A DNA stretch of 64,000 nucleotides from Pseudomonadales bacterium. Lineage in GTDB: Bacteria; Pseudomonadota; Gammaproteobacteria; Pseudomonadales; Azotimanducaceae. Of the stretch, positions 1-8,722 are shown piece by piece. A program made the position numbers and the translations under genes. The DNA lies in assembly GCA_028285415.1 (NCBI GenBank), contig JANQPF010000003.1:1-64000 (forward strand). The letters run 5' to 3'. The notes beneath the pieces are model-generated. The model made no database searches. It was not told the origin of the DNA and worked only from the letters and a program-made list of their open reading frames with translations. How positions within the stretch are numbered: position 1 is the first letter of the stretch; each line of letters starts with the position of its first letter.

Positions 1-441
1 GTCGATCAGCCGCATGGGCGGCTGGTCGACGCGATTCTCAGTCACGACGGTGAAGGCGTGTGGGCAACGCGCGACATTCGCCCCGATTCCCCATTTGTCG
101 GCGCACACGGATTGCGCGCCTGTTTCGGTCTCGAGCTCGTCGCCCAGGCCGCAGCGGCGCTCCTCACCCTGGTCAGCCAAGAAGCGGGACCGCCGCGACA
201 GGGCATGTTGATTGCGAGCCGCAGCTTCGAGAGCAACCTCTCGTACTATCCCTTGCACGCACGGTTGCTGATTCGTGCGCGGCTCGATTCGCCGCTGCCA
301 ACTGACGACCAGACCTCGTCTTTGGTAAAGTTTGCCGGGGAGATCCGGGTGTTCGAGCAATCCAGCGAGATACCGTCGCTGCTCGATGAGCTGGCGTCCA
401 CCGACATTGCGACCCGTGCCAGTTTATCCGTCTATCTATGA
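1..441 (+). CDS. 3-hydroxyacyl-ACP dehydratase, ApeP-like (5' end missing)
   Basis: The reading frame is open from base 1, so the start codon lies outside the window; 146 codons are visible. The sequence resembles the hotdog-fold dehydratases of aryl polyene clusters (ApeP type), with the typical 'PDSPFVGAHG' region followed by an 'LELVAQAAAAL' helix. It would dehydrate 3-hydroxyacyl-ACP during polyene chain extension in the cytoplasm. It overlaps the next gene by four bases (ATGA), and a ketoreductase and a ketosynthase follow at once, the ape P-Q-R order. The family call rests on similarity and context; catalytic residues were not assigned. Confidence 0.75.
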   Translation, partial: VDQPHGRLVDAILSHDGEGVWATRDIRPDSPFVGAHGLRACFGLELVAQAAAALLTLVSQEAGPPRQGMLIASRSFESNLSYYPLHARLLIRARLDSPLPTDDQTSSLVKFAGEIRVFEQSSEIPSLLDELASTDIATRASLSVYL

Positions 442-1190
442 GTGAAGCACAGAACACAGCTGACAGACTTGCCGTCCTTGTCACCGGCGCGAGCCGCGGT
501 ATCGGGCGCGCCGTTGCCCTGCAACTCGCCGCGGCGGGGTACACCGTTGTGGTCCATTACGGCCAGCGGGAAGACCTCGCTGACAGCTGCGTGAGCGAGA
601 TTGCAGAGGGCGGCGGGACGGCGCGGACGCTCGGCTTCGATATCAGCGACCGCGAAGCCTGCCGGGCGGCCATCGAAAGCGACATTGAACAACACGGCGC
701 GTACTACGGCGTAGTGTTGAACGCCGGCATCAGCCGGGATCAGGCGCTACCGATGATGACGGACGAGGACTGGGACAGCGTCGTGCACACGAACCTGGAC
801 GGTTTCTACAACGTCCTGAAGCCGGTGGTGATGCCAATGATCCGGCGTCGCGCCCCCGGACGGATTGTCGTGCTGTCTTCTGTTTCCGGCCTGATCGGCA
901 ACCGCGGGCAGACCAACTACGCAGCCTCCAAGGCGGGGCTCGTCGGTGCGACCAAATCACTGGCTCTGGAACTCGGGAAGCGGAACATTACCGTCAACGC
1001 AGTGGCGCCCGGGCTGATCGAGACGGACATGACCGAAGACCTGCCCGGGGAGATGGTGCGCGAGATGATCCCACTCCGGCGCACCGGCACGGTCGACGAA
1101 GTGGCCGCGCTCGTTGCGTTCCTGTGTTCTGACAAAGCAGCCTACATCACACGCCAGGTGATAGCGGTAGATGGGGGCCTGGCAGGCTAG
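438..1190 (+). CDS. fabG: 3-oxoacyl-ACP reductase, FabG/ApeQ-like SDR
   Basis: A 250-residue classical short-chain dehydrogenase. The nucleotide-binding TGASRGIG is at residues 16-23, NAG at 95-97, and the catalytic set is Ser148, Tyr161 and Lys165 (YAASK), with Asn119 supporting. It reduces 3-ketoacyl-ACP with NADPH. The start overlaps the upstream dehydratase stop (ATGA), and its own TAG overlaps the next GTG start by one base, so translation of the three genes is probably coupled. Because it sits between a dehydratase and a ketosynthase, a dedicated aryl polyene ketoreductase is more likely than the housekeeping FabG. Confidence 0.9.
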   Translation: MSEAQNTADRLAVLVTGASRGIGRAVALQLAAAGYTVVVHYGQREDLADSCVSEIAEGGGTARTLGFDISDREACRAAIESDIEQHGAYYGVVLNAGISRDQALPMMTDEDWDSVVHTNLDGFYNVLKPVVMPMIRRRAPGRIVVLSSVSGLIGNRGQTNYAASKAGLVGATKSLALELGKRNITVNAVAPGLIETDMTEDLPGEMVREMIPLRRTGTVDEVAALVAFLCSDKAAYITRQVIAVDGGLAG

Positions 1191-2428
1191 TGTCGACCTC
1201 GAGGGAGCGGGTTGTCATCACCGGCGCAGGCAATCTCACGGCGTTGGGTACGGACTGGCGCAGTTTCAGAGCGGCTCTGCAGGCAGGCACTTCCGCCGTG
1301 CGACGCATGGAAGACTGGCAGTCCGTCACCGGACTGCAGTGCCACATGGGTGCGCCGCTCGCCTTCGAGATGCCCGACCACTATTCGCGCAAAGCGCTGC
1401 GCAGCATGGGACGCGTTGCCCGCCTGGGGGTGCGCGCCACCGAGCTTGCGCTGATCGACGCCGGTTTGATCGGCGAAGCGGTGCTCAAAGACGGTCGCGC
1501 CGGCGTGGCCTACGGCTCCGCCACGGGCAGTCCGGACGCGCTGCTCGAGTTTGTCAGCACCCTGGAGCGTGCTGATGCGAGAGCACTGAAGGCAACAAGC
1601 TACCTGCGAGGAATGAGCCATACCGCGGCCGTCAATATCGGGGTGCACTTCGGATTGACCGGGCGTGTACTGACAACAAGCTCCGCGTGCACCGCATCAA
1701 GCCAGGCGATTGGCTTCGGCTTTGAGACCATTCGCAACGGCCACCAGGACATTGTCCTGGCCGGCGGCGCCGACGAGCTGACCGTTGCGCATTCGGCGGT
1801 TTTCGACGCGCTCTACGCAACCAGCACGGCCAACGACAACCCGGCTGATACTCCCCGACCCTTCGATCAAGCGCGTGACGGCCTGGTGCTGGGTGAGGGT
1901 GCAAGCACGGTCGTCCTGGAGTCTCTGCAGCACGCAGTGGATCGCCGCGCAACCATACTGGCGGAGGTTGTGGGATTCGCGACTAACTCGGATGGCGCCC
2001 ACATCACACAGCCGAACACCGAGACACAGGAACGGTGCATCAGAATGGCGCTCGATGACGCCGGTCTGCAGGCAGCTGACATCGGCTACGTCAACGCCCA
2101 CGGCACGGGTACCGCAAGCGGGGACGTTTCCGAAGCCAGAGCGACGGGCGCGGTGCTGCCCGAGGTTGCCGTGAGCTCTCTGAAGGGACATCTTGGGCAT
2201 ACGCTCGGCGCCTGCGGCGGCATTGAGGCATGGGCAACCATCATGATGCTGCGCGACGGCTGGTTTGCGCCAACGCTGAACCTGTCCAACGTGGATGCCC
2301 AGTGTACCGGCATCGACCACATCACGGCCGAGGGCCGCACCCTCGACGCCCGCTACGCCATGAGCAACAACTTTGCGTTTGGCGGCATCAATACTTCGCT
2401 CGTCTTCGGACCACCACCCACTGCCTGA
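1190..2428 (+). CDS. fabF: beta-ketoacyl-ACP synthase, FabF/ApeR-like
   Basis: A 412-residue thiolase-fold ketosynthase starting at GTG in the TAGTG overlap. The active-site cysteine is Cys167 (SSACTAS), the first histidine His304 (NAHGTGT), and the Lys332/His337 pair lies in SLKGHLGH. The full Cys-His-His set is present, so it should catalyse decarboxylative condensation of malonyl-ACP with an acyl chain. It is the last gene of the three-gene block, matching the place of ApeR in aryl polyene clusters; the rest of the cluster would lie to the left of the window. A role in ordinary type II fatty acid synthesis cannot be excluded. Confidence 0.9.
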   Translation: MSTSRERVVITGAGNLTALGTDWRSFRAALQAGTSAVRRMEDWQSVTGLQCHMGAPLAFEMPDHYSRKALRSMGRVARLGVRATELALIDAGLIGEAVLKDGRAGVAYGSATGSPDALLEFVSTLERADARALKATSYLRGMSHTAAVNIGVHFGLTGRVLTTSSACTASSQAIGFGFETIRNGHQDIVLAGGADELTVAHSAVFDALYATSTANDNPADTPRPFDQARDGLVLGEGASTVVLESLQHAVDRRATILAEVVGFATNSDGAHITQPNTETQERCIRMALDDAGLQAADIGYVNAHGTGTASGDVSEARATGAVLPEVAVSSLKGHLGHTLGACGGIEAWATIMMLRDGWFAPTLNLSNVDAQCTGIDHITAEGRTLDARYAMSNNFAFGGINTSLVFGPPPTA

Positions 2429-2492
2429 GCCCGGGCACTGTCCGATGCTGCTGACCTCATCGAGGCCGCCTGCAGACGAAGCTCTACGGCCT

Positions 2493-2669
2493 TCAGGCTT
2501 TGTGTCTTTGTTCGTACTTCAACATGTAGTCAGCCAGCGCCTCGGTAATGATCTGCTGGGTGGACTTATCCAGCTCAACGCCAAGACGCCGTAGACGCTT
2601 GTGCTCCTCCTTGCTCACGTAGGCAGTCACGGGTTTTTTACCAACTCGGCTGGGAGGCCGCTTATTCAC
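2493..2669 (-). CDS. small ribbon-helix-helix DNA-binding protein paired with ParA
   Basis: A 58-residue basic protein starting at GTG. A lysine/arginine-rich N-terminal arm is followed by a short strand (PVTAYVS, about residues 13-19) and two helices (EEHKRLRRLGVEL and STQQIITEALADYMLKYEQ), the ribbon-helix-helix pattern. Its start overlaps the ParA stop by four bases, so the two are translationally coupled. Small RHH proteins beside ParA ATPases (ParG, Omega types) bind the partition site and repress the operon; that role here is inferred. It is short and easily missed by gene callers. Confidence 0.8.
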   Translation of the reverse strand: MNKRPPSRVGKKPVTAYVSKEEHKRLRRLGVELDKSTQQIITEALADYMLKYEQRHKA

Positions 2670-3451
2670 CTGATTCTCCTGAACTGGTCCTCGAGGTAGT
2701 AACCCAGGTCTTCCAACTCCTCTTCACCGTTCGGCAGATCAACGCTGACCGGTCTGCCAATGGACACATCGATGAGCCTCGATGCAGGGGCCGTTGTCTC
2801 AGTTGGCACCGGCCGCGGTTCCTGTGCGATGAATACCGACTGCAGGAGCGCAAAAAGTTTCTCGACTTCTTCCGCCGCCGCGCCGCCGGGATTGAGTTCC
2901 GCAGCCGAGAGGCCTTTGTCGTCGCAGTACTCGAAATCAGCACGACGCGACAGATACTTGGAAAGCACCGCAACGTTGTATTCGCGCTGAATCTCAACCT
3001 GTTTGTTCCTAACCAGCCGAGGCGAGTTCGGCGGTACCTGGTTCATGAGGACATAGGCCGGTTTGTCGGCACGGTTGGCCTCGGCGAGCGTTGCCATGAC
3101 GGCGTCGAAGTCTTTCATCGACTGGATTTTGCAGGGGATCAGAATGAGGTCAGCTTCGGCGGCGGCAGCGCATGCCGTGCTGGTATCGTGACCGGGGGTA
3201 TCGATGAATACCCAATTCGTGGATTCAGAGCGCGCGGTGTCGAGAACGTCACCCATTGACTGAGGCAGAGTCTGCAGCACTTCCGGCTGCGCCGCTTCGC
3301 GGCGTTTTGACCAGTTCTTCAGCGTGCCTTGAGGGTCGAGTTCGACGATGAGGGTTTTTTGACCATGCTGTACTGCACAAACCGCCAAAGATTGGACGAC
3401 GGTAGACTTCCCAGCTCCTCCTTTCAGACTCAGCATGCAAATCGTGTGCAT
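2666..3451 (-). CDS. ParA-family ATPase
   Basis: 261 residues from the ATG at 3451; a longer upstream frame exists but lacks conserved sequence. The deviant Walker A KGGAGKST is at residues 10-17, ELDPQG near 37-42 matches the A' region, and FIDTPG is Walker B. ParA proteins dimerise on ATP and bind DNA non-specifically to move a cargo. The C-terminal ~50 residues are acidic and of no clear family. It forms a two-gene operon with the RHH protein downstream. No replication gene is visible, so this looks like a chromosomal orphan pair or the relic of an integrated element. Confidence 0.88.
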   Translation of the reverse strand: MHTICMLSLKGGAGKSTVVQSLAVCAVQHGQKTLIVELDPQGTLKNWSKRREAAQPEVLQTLPQSMGDVLDTARSESTNWVFIDTPGHDTSTACAAAAEADLILIPCKIQSMKDFDAVMATLAEANRADKPAYVLMNQVPPNSPRLVRNKQVEIQREYNVAVLSKYLSRRADFEYCDDKGLSAAELNPGGAAAEEVEKLFALLQSVFIAQEPRPVPTETTAPASRLIDVSIGRPVSVDLPNGEEELEDLGYYLEDQFRRIR

Positions 3452-3491
3452 CGCGTCTCCAGGTGATGAGTGGAATACGGCCAGATGCAAC

Positions 3492-3511
3492 CACGGCTGC
3501 ATGTAGCCGTG
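3492..3511. promoter_or_regulatory. 20-bp palindrome upstream of parA
   Basis: CACGGCTGCATGTAGCCGTG is a palindrome with a single mismatched pair, lying 41 bases before the parA start. A second near-palindrome, TAACACCGGCGTTA (3521-3534, one mismatched pair), follows 9 bases further upstream. Placed between the parA start and the end of the next gene, these are good candidates for the operator or partition site of the ParA/RHH pair. The function is inferred from position and symmetry only. Confidence 0.5.
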
Positions 3512-3571
3512 TAGACATGCTAACACCGGCGTTAAGACGGCCGATGTAGGACATTGTCTGAAATGGAGCGC

Positions 3572-3595
3572 GCAAGCGGCGCAACCGCCGCTTGC
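3572..3595. terminator. perfect 10-bp hairpin after the universal stress gene
   Basis: GCAAGCGGCG and its exact reverse complement are separated by the 4-base loop CAAC. It lies just past the stop of the minus-strand universal stress protein gene and upstream of parA. No T-run follows on either strand, so it is not a classical intrinsic terminator. It may protect the 3' end or act with Rho. Confidence 0.4.
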
Positions 3596-3617
3596 TGCAA
3601 TCTGTGAACGGAGCCGT

Positions 3618-4466
3618 TTAAGACTCGACAGGCAGGACCAGCACCTCGGTATCGACCTCATCGATCACCTTGCGTGCCGTCTTACCAACGTCAGTGGGAC
3701 TTTCCGGCCGGGCCACCCGCGCGATGACCAGCAGGTCACTGCCGTGCGCCGCGGCGGTTTCCGCGATGATCTTTTCCGGCGTGCCCTCATGGGCGGACAC
3801 CTGGTTGCGGGGCAGACCGCAGCGTTCCGCAAACCGCTGCGGATCGGGCCGGGTTGCAGCCGCCTCGTAACACGTGACCGCGTGCAAAGATGCGCCGAGA
3901 TCTTCCGCCAGGGTCTTGGCCGCCCCGAGAATGTTGTCGTTCGCCTTCTCGTACGTCTCGTCGTCCGGGCTGTGCTTGACCGCAACCAGCAGATTGCCCA
4001 TCTGGAACTTCCTGCCGGTTTTGACCAGCAGCATCGGGCAATGGCATTCGCGAATCAGCGTCCAGTCCGACGTTTCGCGTACCAACCGTACAAAGCGCGA
4101 ATGCTGCGTCATGTTCTTGACGAGAATCGAGGCGTTCTGACGGGCGGCAGCGGCTGGAATGGCGTGGCGCCAGTCGTCGTTCCACTCCACCTCGATTTCA
4201 ACTTCAATCCCTTCATTACGGGGCGCGAATGCCAGGCGCTCCAACCAACCCCTGACCCGGTCATGGGTGGCCTGCCGCGAGGCAGTCTCATCGTCGTCCG
4301 GAATCAGCGCTACCGAGTCGCCGTTAATGCAGCAGTAGAGGTGAAGTACCGCGTCCATGTTCCGCTGGTTCTTGTACGTGCGAACAATCTCTTCGCCGGC
4401 CTCGAGCGCTGCCTGCTCCATGTGGGTGGGATCCAGGACGACAAACACCTTGGTCGATTCGGTCAT
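3618..4466 (-). CDS. universal stress protein, tandem Usp domains (UspE-like)
   Basis: 282 residues with two Usp folds in a row: the first opens with VFVVLDPT, the second around residue 150 with NLLVAVKHS and ends in a DLLVIARV / VLVLPV pair typical of the family. Length and tandem layout match UspE. It is a cytoplasmic stress protein. I start it at ATG 4466, which has AGG eight bases upstream; a GTG three codons earlier is possible. A 104-base gap separates it from the gene upstream, so it may have its own promoter. Confidence 0.85.
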   Translation of the reverse strand: MTESTKVFVVLDPTHMEQAALEAGEEIVRTYKNQRNMDAVLHLYCCINGDSVALIPDDDETASRQATHDRVRGWLERLAFAPRNEGIEVEIEVEWNDDWRHAIPAAAARQNASILVKNMTQHSRFVRLVRETSDWTLIRECHCPMLLVKTGRKFQMGNLLVAVKHSPDDETYEKANDNILGAAKTLAEDLGASLHAVTCYEAAATRPDPQRFAERCGLPRNQVSAHEGTPEKIIAETAAAHGSDLLVIARVARPESPTDVGKTARKVIDEVDTEVLVLPVES

Positions 4467-4570
4467 TTTCAGCACCTGAAGCTTGTGGAATGAACCTCAG
4501 TCTACGCGCGGGCATTGCCGCAACTATCGTTACTTTCCCGTATATGACCCCGCAGGGCTCGCGACCCCGG

Positions 4571-5170
4571 TCAATCGATTCCCCGGCGTTCGAGTTCCTT
4601 CGGCATGCGTTTGGCATCAGCCTCCAGCAGCGGGCCGCGCTCGTCATCCGAGAGTTCACCCGCGGTGTCTTTGGCCATCTTGTCGCTGTCCAGCATGATC
4701 CACTTTTCCGGCACGATCTCGATGACAACTCTGAGCGGCGAGTTGAGCCGCTCGACGAAGCCTTCGGCCGCTGCCTTCTCCTCCTCGGTCATCTCGCCTT
4801 CCTTGCCGGCTCGCGTGTACGGGCCGTAAGCAAGCGCAGGATAGAACCAGGCCTTGGTCTCTTCGTCATCATGGATGATGGCGCGACCTTTGAAAGTGAT
4901 GGCGCCGTTGGGGCCATTTGGTGCTGCGACACCACTCACCACTACCGAACAGCGCGGGTCGCGGCGGATGGCCGATACCCGGTGGCGGTGCGCGCCGCAG
5001 GTGATCCAGCCACGCCCGTCGCGCCACACGAACGCATGTACAACCCCAACCGGCCAGCCGTCTTTCGTCGACCAGTTGAACACGCACTCGCCGGCTTTGC
5101 TCAGTAGCTCCTCGCGCTCGCTATCCGTAAACGGATAGATCGAAACAACTTCATGCTCTTCACTCGACAC
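4571..5170 (-). CDS. pyridoxamine 5'-phosphate oxidase-family protein
   Basis: A 199-residue FMN split-barrel-like protein. The part VGVVHAFVWRDGRGWITCGAHR, with later CSVVVSG and FKGRAIIHDD, fits the PPOX/F420-FMN fold, in which a strand pair is followed by a conserved basic residue for the flavin phosphate. The C-terminal third (EKAAAEGFVERLN to the end) is helical and charged. The substrate is unknown. It lies 18 bases after the carotenoid oxygenase stop on the same strand, so the two are probably co-transcribed. Flavin or another cofactor binding is inferred from family only. Confidence 0.75.
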   Translation of the reverse strand: MSSEEHEVVSIYPFTDSEREELLSKAGECVFNWSTKDGWPVGVVHAFVWRDGRGWITCGAHRHRVSAIRRDPRCSVVVSGVAAPNGPNGAITFKGRAIIHDDEETKAWFYPALAYGPYTRAGKEGEMTEEEKAAAEGFVERLNSPLRVVIEIVPEKWIMLDSDKMAKDTAGELSDDERGPLLEADAKRMPKELERRGID

Positions 5171-5188
5171 AACCCTTCCCCCCTGCGC

Positions 5189-6541
5189 TCAGTCGGCAAC
5201 CGAAGACGGAATCCAGCTGCCGTGGAAACCGCTGGGAATGCGCGGCAGCTCAACGGAAGCCACCGGCTCGTTGTCCATTGAAGCGGCGTCCATGATGACA
5301 AAACGGCTGGTATCCGACTCCGCGTCATGGAGGTAGGTCATCAGGTACCCGTCATCTTCGGATTGGCCATTGGCGGCCGGCGCAAACACCGGTTCACCAC
5401 AGGTCTGCCCTTTGCCGAACTCGATGTCCGTGCGCGTTCCGGTTTCGCGGTCGTACTTCAAGATGGCACCGCGCTGTTTCGTCTCATCATCGAAGATGCC
5501 GCGCTCTGCCATCGCCATCTCGTAACCGAAGCGGTGCTTGAGTCCCACCACGCTGTCGGCGACGCGCGGAAACTCACCGGGCCGGTCGTCTATCTGCTCT
5601 TCAGAGACACGGCCTGACTTCGTGTCGATCGTCCAACGCCACAGCACCGGCGGCGGGAAATCCATGGCCGAGTCACGCCAGATGTAATCGAAGCGGGCGA
5701 CGTCCAGAACGATATTGTCCCCGTCTTCGTAGGCGTTCATCGGGTGAAAGACGTAGCATGGATTGATGTCGTACCACGTGACGTCACCATCGCGGCCGTT
5801 GCGGGGCATGACGCCGAGGCGTGCCGGGTAGTCATCGTCCCAGCGGATCGGCATGTCGCCACTCATGGCCAGGTTCAGATCGAACACTGCGGGCAGATCC
5901 ATGAAGATCACGTAATTCCGCGTCACGTTGAAGTCATGCATCATCGTCGGCCCGCCGACGGTAATTTCTTCCGTTTGCGCGAGCGTGCCATCCGCGGAGA
6001 CCCGCAGATATCGCAGGTAAGGCGGCATGGCGGAGTAGCCGAATGCCAGCATCTCACCCGTGACCGGACAGATTTTCGGATGCGCGGTAAACGAGCCGGT
6101 GAGCACGCCGTCGTAGTCCACCGGTCCGACGGTGTCGAGGTTGCCGTCCACATGATACGGAAAGTGACCTTCCTCGAGCGCCAGGATCTTGCCCGCGTGG
6201 CCAACAACGTGGGTGTTCGCCTTGGAAGATCGCATGTCCATCATCACCGCAGGGTCGAGCACGTCCACATCCGGATTGGTGATGTATGGCGTCTTCACGT
6301 AGCGGTTATGGTACCACTCCGCCTTGCCGTCCCGCAGGCGAATGCCGTGCAGCATGCCGTCGCCGAAAAACGGGTGTGCGCTCGTTCCGCTCAGTGGGTT
6401 GGCGCCGTTGCGCACGTAGCGGCCGTTCAACTCCGGCGGGATGGTGCCGTGGACCTTCAAGTCGGTGAGGGTGCGCTCCTCCTGGATGGGACGACCGTTA
6501 CCTCGAAGGTGCTCGGGGGTTTCTTCCACAACTGCAGCCAT
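5189..6541 (-). CDS. carotenoid oxygenase (RPE65/CCD family)
   Basis: 450 residues from ATG 6541, preceded by GAGGGAGAG. A TTG 18 bases further up also opens the frame but has no ribosome site. The four iron-binding histidines of the seven-bladed propeller are visible: His154 (TAHPK), His202 (MMHDF), His266 (FHPMN) and His440 (GFHGSW). Such enzymes split carotenoid, apocarotenoid or stilbene double bonds with O2. The N-terminal GRYVRNGANP motif is also typical. The substrate cannot be read from sequence; relatives include lignostilbene dioxygenases. It probably shares an operon with the split-barrel gene downstream and the metallohydrolase upstream. Confidence 0.93.
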   Translation of the reverse strand: MAAVVEETPEHLRGNGRPIQEERTLTDLKVHGTIPPELNGRYVRNGANPLSGTSAHPFFGDGMLHGIRLRDGKAEWYHNRYVKTPYITNPDVDVLDPAVMMDMRSSKANTHVVGHAGKILALEEGHFPYHVDGNLDTVGPVDYDGVLTGSFTAHPKICPVTGEMLAFGYSAMPPYLRYLRVSADGTLAQTEEITVGGPTMMHDFNVTRNYVIFMDLPAVFDLNLAMSGDMPIRWDDDYPARLGVMPRNGRDGDVTWYDINPCYVFHPMNAYEDGDNIVLDVARFDYIWRDSAMDFPPPVLWRWTIDTKSGRVSEEQIDDRPGEFPRVADSVVGLKHRFGYEMAMAERGIFDDETKQRGAILKYDRETGTRTDIEFGKGQTCGEPVFAPAANGQSEDDGYLMTYLHDAESDTSRFVIMDAASMDNEPVASVELPRIPSGFHGSWIPSSVAD

Positions 6542-6629
6542 GCTTTCTCTCCCTCTCAAGTTTGCTTGTAAACCATGTTAGAGCGGCGGCTGCGACAGGT
6601 CCAGACGGGGCAGCCCGACCCGTGGGGGC

Positions 6630-8606
6630 TCATCGGGCGCTTTGCAGGAAGGGTTCACAGCCTCTCGCATACGTCGCGACGGCGGCTTCCCGATGCTCCG
6701 TCTTGTGGTAAGTCGCCTGCGTCTTCGCCCAGGTGACCGTGGTGCTGCAGATCTCCGCAAGAAACGCCGCGTCAGCCTGGGAGACACGCCGCCTGCCGTT
6801 CATCTCGAAATAGATAGGACTCGAGTGCGCCATCACGATCGAGCCCGAACCGGTGAGCTCCGCCTGGGTCGGCAGCGTTTCGTCGCCATAGGCGCGCGCC
6901 GCAATCCAGGCGCTTTCGGTAATCTCAACGTCTCCCTTCAGCGTCACCTCCCTTGCACCGGCGGCGTTGTCTTTGCTGAGCACCACCTCGCCATTGACGA
7001 CAATTTCCACCCGCGCGACCGGCAACCGCGACGCCACACGGACCTCCACCGGCAACGTCCCAGCAGCGGTGAGCTCAATCACATCGCCGAGCTTTGCAGA
7101 GCCCGCGGAGAAATCCAGCATGGCGCCGGTAGACACAAAGTTGCGGCCGCGCCTGATGCCTTCGACCCAGGCGTCGTAGCTGAACGGTGGATCAACGTTG
7201 ACGTAGGTGCGGACCGCGCCGGTCACCTGCGTATTCCACATTTTGTCGGTCCCGCCAACGGCGGGGAGGTTGTATCCGGTATTCAGCAAGGCATACCACA
7301 GCCTGATTGGACTCATGGGCTGGGGACTGTGCTCCCCTGCACGGAACCGCACGGGGTGAGGTACAAAAGGATTGCCGAATACAAAGGCCTCCACTGCATC
7401 GACTTTTCCAAGTGCCACCCCGATCGGCAGCTCCGCGTGCGGGTGCGGCAGATGTGCCCACGCAACCAGCGCACCCTGCGCATGTGCTTTGTCGGCCTGC
7501 AGGGCCATGGTCGGGTAGTCGCTGCCGCCATGCACACCCGTCAGCGGCGAGCCCCAGCCAAAGGGAAAGATGAACTCCTTCAGGTTCATCAAAACCGTGT
7601 GCCCGAGGTAGTCGTGCCGGGTTTCTTCCGAGACGTAGACGATGTGCCGATCGGTCGAGAGCACGCTGGGACCGCCCACAAAATGCGCCAGCTGCGTGGA
7701 AAGATTGCCTCCGGAGGATGCCAGCACGTTGACGACGTTGACGTCTTCGCCTTGCGCTTCGAGCATGCCGAAGTGTGGGTCCAGAAAGTGAGTATGCGTA
7801 TCGCCCGAGAACCATCCGCGTTCGGCCATATGTACCCAGCGCGACAACTCGACGGTCACGTCAGCACCTTCCTCCGTAACCGTGAAGGTTGTCCGTGCTG
7901 GCTCATACTCGAGGCCGCGCCGCGCTTCCAACACGTAGTCGCCGACTGGCAGAGATAACTTGAATTCCGGTTTGACGTACGCCCACGTCTGACCGGCAAC
8001 TTGCACAGCCCCGCCGACATCTGCGCGCCAACCCAGGGGAATGCGCTTGCGGTGGCCCTGCGGCGGCCAGTATTCACCGTTCGTATCGCGAACGCTTACA
8101 CGAGCGTGTACCGGCTCGTCAGTATCCGCATCTCGCAAGACAACGCGCACCTCCTGCACGTCGTGGTGCAGCATGTGATTCGGGATGGGCCACTCATCCG
8201 GCAACGGTGCCGGGTCGATCCGGGCAATGCGCCAGGCTTCACCTTCCTTGCGCAGACGGAGGCTCAGCCCGTAAGCGTTGTCGTGTTCACGATACGGCAC
8301 GTAGACGATGGGTTCGACCGTGGCGCTGTCGCCGTCTACCGCATAGGTGGCGTGTTTGAGATCAACGCGTGTGATCTGCACCATCTGCAGGGTGGCAAGA
8401 TAGGCCGATCTGGGTCTTCCCTGAAAAACGAAATCGTCGGTGGTAATGCGCGCCAGCGCCTCCCTGTCATGGCTCTGCGCCGCACTTGCCCACTCGGTTG
8501 CCACCAGCTTCAGAGGAATGAGCTCTTTACCAAGGTGCGCCGACGCAGAAGGCGCAAGGACCGCCAACAACAAACAACACCATCCACGACAAACCGCGTT
8601 TTTCAT
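6630..8606 (-). CDS. secreted CehA/McbA-family metallohydrolase with SnoaL-like N-terminus
   Basis: 658 residues starting with a signal peptide (MKNAVCRGWC to ASA near residue 23). Residues ~30-135 look like a SnoaL/NTF2-type domain, ~150-255 like a carboxypeptidase-regulatory beta sandwich, and from ~265 a PHP-like domain begins with SGDTHTHF (Asp269, His271, His273), the metal motif of CehA/McbA hydrolases. CehA and McbA split carbaryl, but the family is broad. The protein should be periplasmic or exported. It lies 88 bases upstream of the carotenoid oxygenase on the same strand. The substrate is unknown. Confidence 0.75.
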   Translation of the reverse strand: MKNAVCRGWCCLLLAVLAPSASAHLGKELIPLKLVATEWASAAQSHDREALARITTDDFVFQGRPRSAYLATLQMVQITRVDLKHATYAVDGDSATVEPIVYVPYREHDNAYGLSLRLRKEGEAWRIARIDPAPLPDEWPIPNHMLHHDVQEVRVVLRDADTDEPVHARVSVRDTNGEYWPPQGHRKRIPLGWRADVGGAVQVAGQTWAYVKPEFKLSLPVGDYVLEARRGLEYEPARTTFTVTEEGADVTVELSRWVHMAERGWFSGDTHTHFLDPHFGMLEAQGEDVNVVNVLASSGGNLSTQLAHFVGGPSVLSTDRHIVYVSEETRHDYLGHTVLMNLKEFIFPFGWGSPLTGVHGGSDYPTMALQADKAHAQGALVAWAHLPHPHAELPIGVALGKVDAVEAFVFGNPFVPHPVRFRAGEHSPQPMSPIRLWYALLNTGYNLPAVGGTDKMWNTQVTGAVRTYVNVDPPFSYDAWVEGIRRGRNFVSTGAMLDFSAGSAKLGDVIELTAAGTLPVEVRVASRLPVARVEIVVNGEVVLSKDNAAGAREVTLKGDVEITESAWIAARAYGDETLPTQAELTGSGSIVMAHSSPIYFEMNGRRRVSQADAAFLAEICSTTVTWAKTQATYHKTEHREAAVATYARGCEPFLQSAR

Positions 8607-8722
8607 CTGTCCCCCCCTTCGATCCCAATCATACACCCGTCCCGGTGAGCCGGTAGGGGTTACTCCTGATTCGTGCATTCGCCTGACAAGTGCTAGCTTG
8701 TACGGCTTCGAGGGGAGACCAA

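Noticed and set aside
6642-7958. Long plus-strand frame of 438 codons
   Set aside because: Antisense to the metallohydrolase gene; its sequence has no domain pattern.
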